Program-made: the position numbers and the translations under genes
In this document: positions 13,214 through 25,162 of the stretch, piece by piece
How the letters are laid out: every line of letters begins with the position of its first letter
Numbering within the stretch: the first letter of the stretch is position 1
The notes under the pieces: model-generated
Databases searched by the model: none
Told to the model about the DNA's origin: nothing
The model's input: the letters and a program-made list of their open reading frames with translations, nothing else
Source: Tigriopus japonicus
Taxonomy: Eukaryota; Arthropoda; Copepoda; Harpacticoida; Harpacticidae
Assembly (NCBI GenBank): GCA_010645155.1
Contig: CM021322.1
Location: 6,576,919 to 6,640,918, forward strand
Length of the DNA: 64,000 bases
Reading direction: 5' to 3'

Positions 13214-14892
13214 GTAATAAGTTTTCCGCTATTCCCAACTTTCCTGTGTTAAGTGATCCCATGCCACATTCAGTTATCCTGAAACCCACTAGAGAGAAAT
13301 GTTCTTTCATTTCATCGTTCAGCCATTTTTGAATACTTTTTGGAAAGTATTTGGCGGCAATCGTCACAAATTCAGTTTAATGCCAACTCTACACTTCAAC
13401 GGCTCACGCGGTAACATTCGATTTCGCTCTTATAAGGATGTGTATTGATGGAAGTACCGTAAAATCTTATCCTTAAACTTGTGAAATCAATTCAGGTTTT
13501 GATGTTTTGGTTATGAAATGGAACCAGCTCTGATATTGCCAAAAGTTCGAAAGAGAATCTTCCCAAAATCAATGGATGCAAACACTTGATACAAACAACT
13601 CGTTTAAGCGTTGTCGAAAAAGCAAGTATGTTTGAATTGATTTACTTTAGTTGCTTGCAAACTCTAGAGCAGGCTCCCATCCAGATGTTTTCGAAGGTGG
13701 ATAGTTTATGAAGACAATTAAACTTGCTGTGCCTTGAAATTTTTTTAATCAGGCAAAATAATTAGTCTAACATGATGAAGTTAGCAAAAAGGGGCACTTG
13801 TTAAAGATGTTCATAAACAGATGTTTTGTTATCCTTAATAGAAAGAATGATTGCAACGTACTTGGTTAATGTGCCATGAGCTCTGCTCGGGATCACCGGT
13901 TCGAATCAAGATCTCAATATTTCCCCAATTCAAACACACAACTGCATCGAATGGTAACTAACAAACCCAGAATGGGGCACTCCATGAACAGTTACATGAA
14001 AATTGTCGGCCCAATCATATTTTCAGCTTTAAGATACATAGGTTAGTGCACGCTCTCCAGTTAAGAGTGCAATTCAGGGCCAAATATGTGTGCTTAACCA
14101 TGGACATCTAGATTTTCTCCTCTGGAGACGACGTTCTTGGCTTAACTCAGTCGTCAGATCGTAGTCTGATGGACTTTGCTCGTTCGGTTTAGATAGAGGA
14201 AAGGTTAGGCTTGAACTTTACTAAAATTTTAGGGACCTCAACAAGAATTAAGAGGTCACACTGGCTGACGTTCTCGATTTGTTGTAAAAACGTGAACAAA
14301 ATGAATGAAAACAACAAGTAAATGTGTACTTGACACGAACGGGAAAAACAACGTTGGTGCAGAATTCGCAACCCGTTGCAAATTCATAAAAGATGATGGT
14401 GTAATCTCAATTGGCTGAGATCTCTCTCTTTACGCAGTCCATTGAAATGCATCATTAAATCAAATCATCATGAGATACATAGCCAAAGACAATCTTTAAT
14501 TGGTCATGCTGCTATTTCACGTTTTTGAGTCAGAAATCAGGAGCGAACTTTTGGCTGATATGGTCTGACGTCTATTGATTTCACCTTGAAACATGAATCG
14601 GAACTACTGAACTAACAATAAAAAACAACAACATAGACCGAGCCGGGTCCTTTCAGGTGATCACAAACGGCGGGATATTCTCCATGGAAGCCGATTTCAA
14701 TGTACGTACCTGCCACAGGAAACCTGCCCATGCGCAGAGTCACATACCTACAATTCGGTTACGCGGATCATGCCCTCCAGAAGATAGGCTGTCGCCTTGG
14801 TGATAAGAAGACATCAGGTAAATGATTTGGGTTCATTGGTGAACAAGTGTTTGACCAACCCGCAGACGAAAAACGAATCAAAATTTTACAAA

Positions 14893-16293
14893 ATGGTCGT
14901 TGAACTACACGCCATGCCCGCTTCTTCGCCATGTCGGTTGGTCCATATGGCATTGGAGGTGATGGACGTACCTTACGAGTATAAGTCCATGAACCTCATG
15001 GCTGGTGACCATATGACTCCGGAATATCTCAAGGTGGGTTGGTTGATTGCATGCATGGACCTTTGCCTTTGAAATGTGACCTTGTCATTGTTTTCTTGTA
15101 GCTGAATCCGTACCATAAAGTCCCCACTATCAAGGATGGCGACTTTGTTCTTAGTGAAAGTCGCGCTATTGTTACTTACTTGGCCTCGGTGTATGACAAA
15201 ACGGGAACTTTGTATCCAAAGGATCCCAAAGTTAGAGCCGTGGTGGACCAAAGGCTTTACTTTGATGCGGGAACCTTTTACACCACTTTCCGAGAATGCT
15301 TTGTAAGTGAAAGAAGTCAGTGATTAGTTAGTTATAGAGAATACGTTTTTAACGTTTTTCATAATAAAGTGGAACTGAACGAAAAACAGTTGACGTCTCT
15401 TTGCTATGAGCTTCTTTTTAGTAATTGTATGAGTTACCGTAACGGAACAAGTCTTCCTTGATGTTTTGTTAGAAAAGCTTAGGTTGTTCTGAAACGATTT
15501 TATGATTTTCTTGAAGGCGTGAAAGCTCGTTTGTGATAAAATGAAAAATTTAGATATATTAAAATTTAATCTACACGTTAAGGGTTTCCCCTAAATATTG
15601 CGCCCCCGCAAATACTGGCAACGTGGTGGAATGAATGAAGTTTGTTTGTGGTTGGATTCAATTAGGCATTGTTTACTAGGCACAACAATCCCCCAAAGTG
15701 GGAATTGTAAAGACGAGTTCAGTTAAAGCGTTTGATGATATGGCAAGACATGGGTATAATTGTTATGTTGATGACTTTTGAATTCACCAAACAAGAGAGC
15801 TAGGTAATTCAGAAAAACACTCTCAGGATATGACTTACATTTCATAGAAACACGACTGGAAATCAGGGATGTGTTTCAGTCCGGCCCACGCCCAAAGAGA
15901 AGTGTCAAAAGATGAGAGTGCTCTCAAGATGTAATTTCGACCAATCCTCAAGAATTCATTCCTGTCTTTTTTCAGTATCCGAAAATGTTTTTGGGTCAGG
16001 ACATTCCAGATTCAGCCTTTGCTAAGGCTCGAGAGGTCTTGGCCTGGGCTCAGGATATGGTGAAGACAACGGGTTACGCTGCAGGAACCAAGCACATGAC
16101 CTTAGCAGATTTGGCCTTTGTCGCCACTTTCAGCACGGCAGAAGCCACGGGAGCCTTCGACTTCTCAGGGTTCCCAATTTGGGACGAGTATTACGCCAAG
16201 ATGAAGAAGGAAATTAAGAACTACGACAAAGGCAATGGCATCAATGCCGAGGTTTTTGGCAACTTCTATCGGAGCCGCGTGGCCAAGGCCTAA
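14893..16293 (+). CDS. Delta-class glutathione S-transferase
   Basis: Cytosolic GST that conjugates glutathione to electrophiles in detoxification and oxidative-stress defence. Three exons: 14893-15033, 15102-15302, 15976-16293, all joined in phase 0 at GT-AG borders; the product is 219 residues, typical for the class. The N-terminal thioredoxin-like domain starts [14 protein letters not shown]; the Ser in SSPCR is the expected catalytic Ser of insect delta/epsilon GSTs. [23 protein letters not shown] carries the conserved cis-Pro (VPT) and the glutathione-binding Glu-Ser of the ESRAI motif. Residues from about 90 on form the helical domain, with [16 protein letters not shown] corresponding to the N-capping and hydrophobic staple region. 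The start has ACAAAATGG context. The second intron (about 670 nt) is larger than the first (68 nt). The sequence looks intact. Confidence 0.92.
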
Positions 16294-16317
16294 CTAGCTG
16301 GCGAAACACCAAATTTG

Positions 16318-16323
16318 AATAAA
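16318..16323 (+). promoter_or_regulatory. Polyadenylation signal of the GST gene
   Basis: A canonical AATAAA lies about 25 bases after the GST stop codon, a normal position for cleavage shortly downstream. Confidence 0.7.
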
Positions 16324-18066
16324 TGAGTTTAACGTTTTCTTAATTCCTCAATGTATTCATGGACTACACCAAAACTAAAGTCACTGAGAAACAGGCCCCT
16401 TCAGAGTGTCGTAAAAATTCATATTAGCTAGCCTGGAGTCTTGTCAATTGTTCATTGGTCCAAAGTTACAATACTGTTTTCGGCATCCAGGTCCTCTGAG
16501 ATCCTTGACTTAGGTCGACAAGGTAAAAAATGTGCACGAGGTTATGATCTAGCGGTTCTTTCAGTTCCGATGATATTTCTGCTTTTGGCTCTCTTTTTAA
16601 AGTTGTGCTTTTACCTCAGTGGTGAAACACATGAATAATTTGCCACTATCTTTTGATTATCTGGCAATGCGTGTTGATGGCATCAAACCTTGATTTTTCC
16701 AAACGGTTTACGTTTTCAAGTGTCTCTATTTGCAACCTCTTTTCATGGTTGATTCCGCCACAAATTCATTTGAATGCTTTCCTCTTCAATTTCACGACCT
16801 GGCTACCTAATTTAGAGATAATTTTCATTGGTAGAGCTAGAAAATTTTGGCTTCAAAGATTACACTGGAATTTTGTTAAACCTCTCTCGTTGATAAAAAT
16901 TGTTCAATCATCTTTAAGTACGGTCGTATCTCGATATAAGCAATCTCAGTATATCACAATATTCGCGAAATAATCAACTTTTCCGCGCTGACCAAAGTAT
17001 TACAACATAAGAATTCTCGATATAAGAAATTTTCCATTTTTCCTGAATCTCGATAAAAGAAATATCCTCAAAATTTTGGCTTACTTCTCTTGCTTAAATT
17101 GGTCACAGCGTGAAATAAAACAAAAAAACAACGAAGCATTTCTAAAAGGATCGATGCAGTGCTTCCATATCTTGCGCTTTTGCCCAAATCTTGCGCTTTT
17201 TGGGGTCTCCTTTGCGCACTGTTTGGGCTATCGCGGCTTGCGCTTTTCAAGTTCAAGTCAAAAGAAAGAAAAATTATACTTTGAACCCTAAAATCACTAA
17301 AAATTGTCCAAAATGCCACTCAAACAGAACTATTTTAAAGACAATACGTTTGGTTTTACCAACAAATCTGCAATGCTTGAGAGTGAAACAAATATCTTGG
17401 TCTGCTAAAGCAAAACCTTATGGAAAATAGACAACCCAAGGAAGCGTCTTGTCAATCCAAGAAAGTCTTTTAAGTTTGAGGTTATTTAAGGTCAAACTAA
17501 GAATAGAAGATTTGCAGTTGAGATATTTCAAAAAAAAATAGCAAAAAAACTTGATCAGTATGGAAGCGTGGAAGGTTCAATTTTTTTTACTAAGTTTTTG
17601 TCCATGTATAAGTTAGATATTTGCCAATCCTGATTTCTTCTTTCATTTTTTTTCTGTCAAACTGAGATTAAAACAAGTTCTTGAGCTTTGTAATGGAGAT
17701 ATAAATGCATGCACTTGTCAATTTGTGTGTTTTAATGACTATTTTGTAAAATGCAATTTTGTTGTTTTATCTTTTTTTAGATGTTTAGTTCCTCTTCGTG
17801 ATTTCTTTTCATTTTAGTCCATTTTATACCCTTACTTCGGCTTTACAAAAGCATATTTTTGATTATTTTAGTTATTTAACGACCCTCCAGGAGAGCTCTT
17901 TAGCCATTATTAGTGAGCATTAGGGGCTCAGATTTCAGACAAATAAGATGTTATGCCCAAAAACATGTTTATTTGCTAGCTTGTAAAGTTTACTTACCAT
18001 TTTTCATTTAATACATATGATATCATTAAATGACATGCCAACGAGTTACTGTTGTTAGACCTTGAG

Positions 18067-18365
18067 GAGCCTTGAGGAACGCCTGACTTGACATCATACA
18101 TGCCACTAAAAGATCCTTCAACTTTAACTATTTGCTTCTTTTTGCGTATAAAACTATAAATCCAATTCAGGACCTTACCCTGGACCCCAAACTCTTTGAG
18201 TTGATCGAGCAAAAGACCATGATCTACTTTTATCAAAGGCCTTGGCAAAGTCAAGATGAACTACATCAACTGACTCGTTTCTTTCAAGGCCGACAATAAT
18301 CTGCTTAATATGGTCAACAAGTTGGGTGCCTGCAATAAAATGAGCTCCAAACCCATGAGTTCAAA
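18067..18365 (-). pseudogene. Non-LTR retrotransposon reverse-transcriptase fragment
   Basis: The minus strand encodes a central RT segment: an N-terminal stretch TQLVDHIKQIIVGLERNE, then VVHLDFAKAFDK, then VDHGLLLDQLKEFGV, then VKSGVPQGS. These match RT blocks of jockey/CR1-type elements, where LDFAKAFD carries a catalytic Asp. One extra A in a run near 18225 shifts the frame between AFDK and VDHG, and the similarity stops after VPQGS. It is a dead fragment. Confidence 0.8.
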
Positions 18366-19760
18366 TTTCTGAAATTCTACGGCTCTTTGAAAATATAAGA
18401 AAATTGGAGATTCCCGATAAAAAAACGATTTAAAAACGGTCGAGAAATTGCTTTGTGAAAAGAATATGGTTGAGTAAAAACAATCTGGTAAATCTTCATG
18501 AAACGAAAAATCTTGTCCCAATACATTCAAGCAGAATCACTCAAACAAGCGTCAACAATTATGCTCACTAGGAGTAATGAATAAATAAATGAATTGTGTT
18601 CTTCTGCAAATAAGACATTGCTTCTGTTGAGCAGATTACGAGTATTTTTCAATTTCAAGTGAATTGAAGATCAGATTTAGAAGTTATGCCATGTCAAAGC
18701 TCATTTGCATGAATGAATGCATCAATCTTTCCTTTAATCTTTTGCCAGAAAAAGATTTCATTATCAAATGTTTTCTCTCCCTTAAATTGATAGCTTCGAG
18801 AGGACTTAATTTTTCACACTGACATTGAACTGAAAATTGAAAAAAAGTCCATCTTTCCACCAGAGCGTCATTCAAGTGTTCTTTCCGAAAATCAAAACTC
18901 TTATCGCTACCTTCGTCGTCCAAATTCTTGATGCAAGTAAAAAAGACAAGAAAATGTGCATAATTTTCTTTTGTCTAAAACCCTTGTTCCAAATCATTAT
19001 GTTACCAAAGTACTTGTAAGTATTATGTGACCCTATCTCTTTCGGCAGATGCAGCGAGCCGGTGACGAAATGAAAAACATACAATCGCGGAAAACACTCA
19101 CACCTGCCCTCGTTGTCTCTCTCTCTCTCTTTCTTTCTTTCTCTCTTGAGTGCCCATGTGTCCTTGTTTCTCTCTATTTCAATCGCCCGCTAGATCATCG
19201 TGGATAACTTGGATCAGGAAAGGGAGCAATCCCGAATGGAATGGAATGGAACAGGTCTGGGAACAGTGAGCGCTACGCTCTTGGCTCTCTTTTTCACCAG
19301 CTGCCTGGCAGTCTCAGACTAGTTTACTTTTGGTTCTTCATAGGTTTGCCGTTCTTGAAATAGTGAACGAGCAAAGGCATTATTGACTCCATGCTCATTC
19401 CCCCCAAAAAGGTGTTGCGTTAATGTGAAATGAGTGTCGCCTTTAGTGCCCCATTTAAGTGACACGTTCTCGCGTACATGACGAACTTGTTCCAATTGAA
19501 TTTAAAACACTAAACTCGGAAAGGTAAGGTTGGAAATATGACATTGTTAAAAAGCTTTTGCGGTCAATGGATCATAAATCACTATATCTTGTAGCTGTGT
19601 ATCCACATTTTGTAAAATTAGTCATGAAGTTTTTGACACCACTGTAGTTTTGGGAAAGTTAGAAAAGTTGTATCTCATCACATGTCTTTTCGTGTAAAAA
19701 TAGGAGAATGGGATAAAATATCCTCTTTATTTTCATGTGTTAAAACATCTTACCATAGAC

Positions 19761-20006
19761 CAGGGGTCGGCAACCATTTTTGGGCCAAGGCCCACCAAAT
19801 TTGACTAGTTTGCTCAGGGGCCCACCAAACACACGTTGGGAGGTTCAGAGGCCCATAAATTAATGATCAAAAGTTAATAATCAAAGTACAGTACTACGGA
19901 TGTCTCGTGGGCCCACTATTTGGGACATTCCCCATTGCTCCTGGGCCCACCAAAGACCACCCTTGAGCCCACACGTGGGCCGCGGCCCACGGGTTACCGA
20001 CCCCTG
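19761..20006. mobile_element. Non-autonomous hAT-type element with perfect target duplication
   Basis: The 246-bp element begins CAGGGGTCGGCAACC and ends GGTTACCGACCCCTG, inverted repeats matching at 14 of 15 positions. It is flanked on both sides by CCATAGAC (19753-19760 and 20007-20014), a perfect 8-bp target duplication diagnostic of hAT insertion. The interior repeats GGCCCACCAAA-type words several times and has no coding capacity. Confidence 0.9.
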
Positions 20007-20175
20007 CCATAGACTTTCACATCTGCCCCCTGGCGGTCGAATCAACGTTTCTTGCAAATAGATGGGAAGCCAATGTTTACCATACTACCCTCAACACCCC
20101 TTTTGACCAAGTCATCATTGCTTTACAATTCTTTTGACTTTTGCTACATTATGATGCCTTAAAAGCAAAAACTAT

Positions 20176-22771
20176 GGGTCGCATGTTAACGCACATAAGA
20201 TCGATTTGTTTTATAGTATACTCAACTCTGGTCTTACTACATAGCTGACCTCAAGTATACTTAACGTGAAACAAACCGATGAGTATAGCAATTGTTGTGT
20301 ACTCACACAATTTGCCCATGCAATTTCAAAGTAGAGGATAGCTTTGCGAGACCAAAGATAGATTTGATACGCTTTTTTAGCCAAAACGGGGGCAAAGAGG
20401 ATTTCTGTGACAGATATTTCAAAGCCGAGCTGAATTTCATTGGTACAGTATTTGCAATTATTGATAATGATAAAACATAAATGGTGGACCTAGTTCTTTC
20501 CTAGTTTTCAAAATTGAAGACAGTTTGTCATTTGTGGCTCAAATACACTAAACATATAGTATGTCGTAAGAAAATAGGTCTCGAGAGGTCCCGAAAAAAA
20601 CAAGATGTCCTCGGAGCTTTCAGAATTAAAGGATACAAAAGGCGTAATCCAGTTCTATTGGTATTGAAATTTCCTCGAAAATGTTTTTGAAACAGCAGCA
20701 TTTATTCTTTCAATGTCTTTTTTCGTTTCCGTGGCGAAAACTTGCATCTTAATTACTCGTTAGGAGAATAACGCAAATGAACATATTGGAGCATCTTTTG
20801 AATTAAAAGTGATAATTGTAGAGAAAGTCCGGGACACGGTCCAATCCGTTTGGTCGTTCTAGTTATGCTTCCATGAACTCTTGAGATTGTTTAGACCAAA
20901 TCCTATTTTCCTTGAAGCGGCTTATCTATCCGATTTTTTGGCATCAATTTCAAATCGAAAAAACAGTAGTGTCTCGAACACATGGACTGAAATGACGTTC
21001 TTGATAACATGGGAGCGTTGTGGGTTCTTGGGTTGAAGATGGGCAATTTTGGCAGGGCCTTCATGAGCGCAGCTTATTATTCCCGTTGAAGTTTTTTTCT
21101 TTTATGCTTTTGCGTAGTTGGTTGATCCGTGGACAAGTCCATTGGTAGGTGGGGCCATTGAGTGATGAGGGATGGATTTGCAAGCGGAGTCGATGTCTCT
21201 TATTGTAAACGTTAAACGTCCAAAGATCGGCTGAGAGGTTGCGTGATCAGTATCAACATTCCATTTCATTCCCTAAATTGTCATACATCACATTGTTATA
21301 CATATAAATTGAAATCAATGTATAAGAACAGTACAACAAAGATTAGTGTAATAAGTAGGGACAGGAAGTTAAGACATATAAAACTGTCAAATTAGACGAA
21401 AAAAGACGAATAAAATTGACCAATTAAACAAAAAAAGATGAATAAAAGTTCCCAACAGATGGAAACAAAGAAGAAAAAAAATACTTGCAACATGGAAAAA
21501 TCGAATTAATTTCCCAAAAAGGCGAATGAACCTATCTTATAAGAACGAAGAAAGATTAAATGCCCGTCCAGACAAAAAAAAGACGGTTAAAGCTGCTCCC
21601 ACAAAATAGACGTTATGTATGTCCCTTTTGATTAGGACCAATGTGTCTGAACTGATCTGACTGTCAAAAACGGCGAAATCTAGAAAATCTAAAAAAGGGT
21701 AGTACCTAATGAGCAAGAATTAGCCGGTAGTACATATGTCAAATAAAAACCAAGAGTTAAAAATGCCTTTTTAAAGGAACGTTTTTTGTATAGCTATACT
21801 TAAAATCAGATTTGCAAATCCAATAATTGTTTTGATGGCCTTTTCAACCCAATAGTAATCTTTTCTTTCTATGTTTGTCAAGCAACTGTATGAGTACAAG
21901 TTAATTTATTAGCGTGGATTGTATTTTGTTCGTGCAAAACCGCAACTGACAATCAAAATATTACATTGGCCTATGATTGGTATGACTTTTTTCGAGCTAT
22001 CTAATCAAGAAATATCCTTTTTCCTCCTAATGTCTTTTTTCACGGAATGTTATTACTTGGCCACGCAACCTCTCTCAGCCAATCTTTGGACGTTTAACGT
22101 TTACAGTCTCTTATTCTGTCTTGTGTCTTATATTCACAATTTTCTATTGAATTCATACCCATCCATTGGTTCGTTGTATCCGGGGGTGGTGGTGTTGAAG
22201 GAAGGCTCATTCATTTGTCTGATTGACGCACTTTTTGATGTTTCCGAGCACGTTGGAAGATGATCAAATCGTTCCTCTCGTCGTTTTCTTCAAGAGTTCC
22301 CGCTTAAAGTTGAATTGGATTCAGTTAGACTTGAAAATCTTTGAGAAATCGACTTTCAGTTCGATTTTGAACGCGTCCGAAGGCATTTGTATAGTAAATG
22401 GGCTTGAAGTTTAACTGTTTAAACTTGTGTTTAACAACACAGGCCCAGTGTTTCCACACAAACAGTTTTTTTTATGGTCAGACAGCTTTTCTCAACGCAG
22501 AATGTAGCAGATATGGGTAACTTAGGCTTATTTCACCCTCGCTGAAATGGGCGCACTGAGTCACAGCCTCTAATCTAAAGAGCGCGAGTGCAACACAAAG
22601 GTGCACTCGTGCCCTTAGAGTATACTTAAAAATATCTCTGCCGGAAGAGTATACTTATCTTGAGGTTTGTTCAATTATTCCGCATGTTACGACCAAACTA
22701 GAATTAGAGTATACTCAAGCGCAATTATAGTATACTAAACACCATGAATTAGATGCGTTAACATGCGACCC
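20176..22771. mobile_element. TIR-bounded element with subterminal AGTATACT repeats
   Basis: GGGTCGCATGTTAACGCA at 20176-20193 is exactly complemented at 22754-22771, giving perfect 18-bp inverted ends flanked by TAT on both sides. Palindromic AGTATACT words cluster inside the ends: 20215, 20254, 22619, 22648, 22708, 22729. A second inverted pair of about 50 bp (near 21195-21250 and 22060-22115, core GTAAACGTTAAACGTCCAAA) lies inside. I see no transposase gene. A hAT-like copy starting at 21356 appears nested within. The superfamily is not clear. Confidence 0.6.
21356..21985 (+). mobile_element. Truncated copy of the TAGGGACAGG hAT-like family
   Basis: It begins TAGGGACAGGAAGTTAAGAC, like the complete element at 56342, followed by the same iterated GACGAATAAAA-type motif. 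Later blocks such as the stretch near AACCCAATAGTAATC and GCAAAACCGCAACTGA match the interior of the 56342 copy in order. The right terminal repeat is missing. The right boundary is approximate. Confidence 0.65.
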
Positions 22772-24296
22772 TATATCTTTGGATAGTAATTTTCTTTTTC
22801 AAATTAGTTGCTGCCAATTTCTAGGTATTTGGGAGAGATAAGAGCCTTTGAGTCTTGACTTTGATAGGTTGTTTTCTCTAAAGTTGCACTCCATATCTTT
22901 AGAATGAATGCCACCAGATGTCTTATTTTGACACTCTATAACATCTATAACAAATTGTTGGTCCATTAACATTCAAAACTCCATGTTGTATGTTTTTCTG
23001 TTCGACATTCTCTCCCATTTTCTTTCAACTATCACAATTAAAATAACACAATAAAAAAACTTGCACATTCATCATGGAGACAAGGAAAAAGTCAGAAGAG
23101 AGTGTGTTTTGAAATAAAGGACAGGTAATGTTTTGCCTAGCATGTGGCGTTTTCTCCAGCAAACCTTGCAAAACGTCAACACTGCTTAATGCTTGTGTTT
23201 CGATTGACACATACGGTACTTGCCAGATAGTTATTCTTAATGCCACTCTTTGGCAAAAAGCTCAACATCTTCGCAATAACATTTATGCATTATGTGTGAT
23301 TTTGATAGCAAAATGCCACTACAAAGAGATACAAGCATCAAGGGAAAACCCTGAAGATTTGCCAAAGGGTGGCATTAATACTTACTCCGCTAGCTGGCAA
23401 CTATGTTTCAATTTGACCACAAGAGGCGCTGATGAGGGCGTTAATTGCGTATAGAGCGAGATTTGATAACAGGTTTTTTGAAAATCTTCTAATGGTTCGG
23501 TAGTTACACGAAAATAACTTTAAAGAGCTAATTTTTCGGCGTCACTATTTTAACTTACATGGACCTTATTATGAAAAGAGCCAAAATGTTGAATGAAAGC
23601 TTTGAGTCAATAATCAATTAATTGGGTTTGAGCTAGAATAATATGGTTACTCAAACCAGAGGTTTGCAAAATCGTTAGACATTTGAAATGCCTAATCTGC
23701 GAAATTTTTCCCCCTGAAGAATCAATCAAAGCCCTCTCTCAGAACGGCTGAGAAGAGCGAGAAAGATTGCTACATGAAAAGTTCATGCCGTTGAAAATTC
23801 AATATTGTAGAACCTGGTTTGTTTCTTGGTCCATTGGAGTAAAAGAGATCAATGAATGAACTGTTGAGATGAGACCATGATTTTGTTACCTATAAAGATT
23901 TGTCCGAACTAATCATAATTATTGGAAAAAATGGGATTGATAAAATATTGAAAACCTCTTGCATATGTAAAACATTGGTGAAACAAAAGTAAGTTGTTGA
24001 GGTTGTTATTAAATGCCTCATTCATATAACTCTTTTCATTTACCAATGGACCGTTTATCTTCAACGAGATCTGAATTTGTGAAACCCTATATATGTCATT
24101 TAATCCACTACATCATTATTGATTGATTCTTTGAGAAGAATGGTCTTTGGAGGAACGAAGTTTTCGATTTTTCCAGCACATTTTGATCGAAGGAGAGTAG
24201 TATGAAGTGATTTCTGTATCAAGAAACGGTTTCTGATAATTCTGATAAATTTCAATTTTCTGCGAACTGTAATTTTTCAAATACAATTCCTGATCA

Positions 24297-24425
24297 ACCA
24301 ATCAAGGGTTGGACAGATCTGCCAACAGTAACTCGTTGGTAGACAAATATCATATGAATATTAATTTCATTAATGATTGGCCTTCTTTACAGGGAATCCC
24401 ATTCCTTGTAGCGGTAATAAAAATC
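24297..24425 (+). mobile_element. 3' tail of a non-LTR retrotransposon
   Basis: This stretch carries the words ATCAAGGGTTGGACAGATCT, GCCAACAGTAACTCGTTGGT and CAGGGAATCCCATTCCTTGT followed by AGCGGTAATAA. The same ordered words end other copies in this window (61379-61740 on the minus strand; 30998-31150 in part), defining a shared 3' untranslated tail of a 5'-truncated family. Confidence 0.7.
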
Positions 24426-25162
24426 CGCAAACAGCAACAAAGGAATCTTCAATTCAAGTAATTTGCCGAAGCCTGAAATTGACAAGGATTACTTAGAACA
24501 CCATCGCAAATAGAGAAACCTCAGCTTGACCAGTTTTTTATCGAACCAATTTTTTATCGAATAATTTCTTTTGGGATTACCATTTATTCTTGGAAAATAT
24601 CGATTTTCCTGCAAATGAAAACCTAGAGAAGGAATTTTCCTTGGTCATGAGCTCGATTTTATAATAAGAAAATAACGCAATAAAGTTTGAAAATAATTTA
24701 AGTGGAGCAAACTTGTGAACTATTTTCATAACAAAGTCCACTTTCGAAGCGAAGTTTGGTTTCAATCACGCTGTTCATGCTTCATGGGTCCTCGAAATCG
24801 GCAAGTGCACACATTAACTTTCCCACAACACTTCTAGCTAAATTTCTAGTATCTACCGTTTGCAGCAGGCAGTGGCTTCTTTGGTCAACTAACAATTTTG
24901 GTCAAGACTTCAACAATTAACGTCTTATTTATGTTGTGGTTGTAATACTGTGCAACCGCCTCAGAGATTGCTTCACTTTGAAGTTCATCCCACGATTAAC
25001 GTGCATGTAGGTCTGGGCCATGCAAATTCAAGTCATTAATTGGCCTTCGCTCTGACGCATATCAATCTTTGGTGCGTGCGTGCCATCTTCGATATGGAAG
25101 AGAATGGGACCCTATAAAAAGTTCCTTTGAAAGATTCATTTAGACGAGAACCATAAACGGCT

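Larger units (their letters stand above)
10157..14892. other. Gene-free interval with repeats
   Basis: No coding region is supported between the transporter pair and the GST gene. It holds a partial hAT-like end at 10800, a tRNA-like relic near 11161-11235, and a complete hAT-type element at 12717-13213. An inverted repeat CTAGAGC/GCTCTAG lies just left of 10800. The last few hundred bases should contain the GST promoter, but no motif is clear. Confidence 0.55.
16324..25162. other. Gene-free interval rich in transposon relics
   Basis: Nearly 9 kb lie between the GST and endoglycoceramidase genes without a supported host gene. Contents recognised: a frameshifted reverse-transcriptase fragment at 18067-18365, a pyrimidine-rich CT tract near 19110-19148, a hAT-type element at 19761-20006, an inverted-repeat-bounded region at 20176-22771 holding a truncated hAT-like copy from 21356, and a retrotransposon tail at 24297-24425. 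Open frames in this interval resemble nothing I recognise. Confidence 0.6.

Noticed and set aside
13852..13915. B-box-like GGTTCGAATC preceded by TGGTTAATG, as in a tRNA or SINE
   Set aside because: No acceptor or anticodon stem pairs, and the 3' half of the T-arm is wrong. At most a very old SINE head.
16925..17060. Repeated CTCGATATAAG words resembling pogo/Tigger terminal repeats
   Set aside because: The words are degenerate, no clean inverted end or TA duplication could be set, and no transposase frame is present.
21919..22263. 114-codon open frame with hydrophobic stretches
   Set aside because: It begins inside the truncated hAT-like copy and runs across its boundary, so it is not a gene in either sequence.
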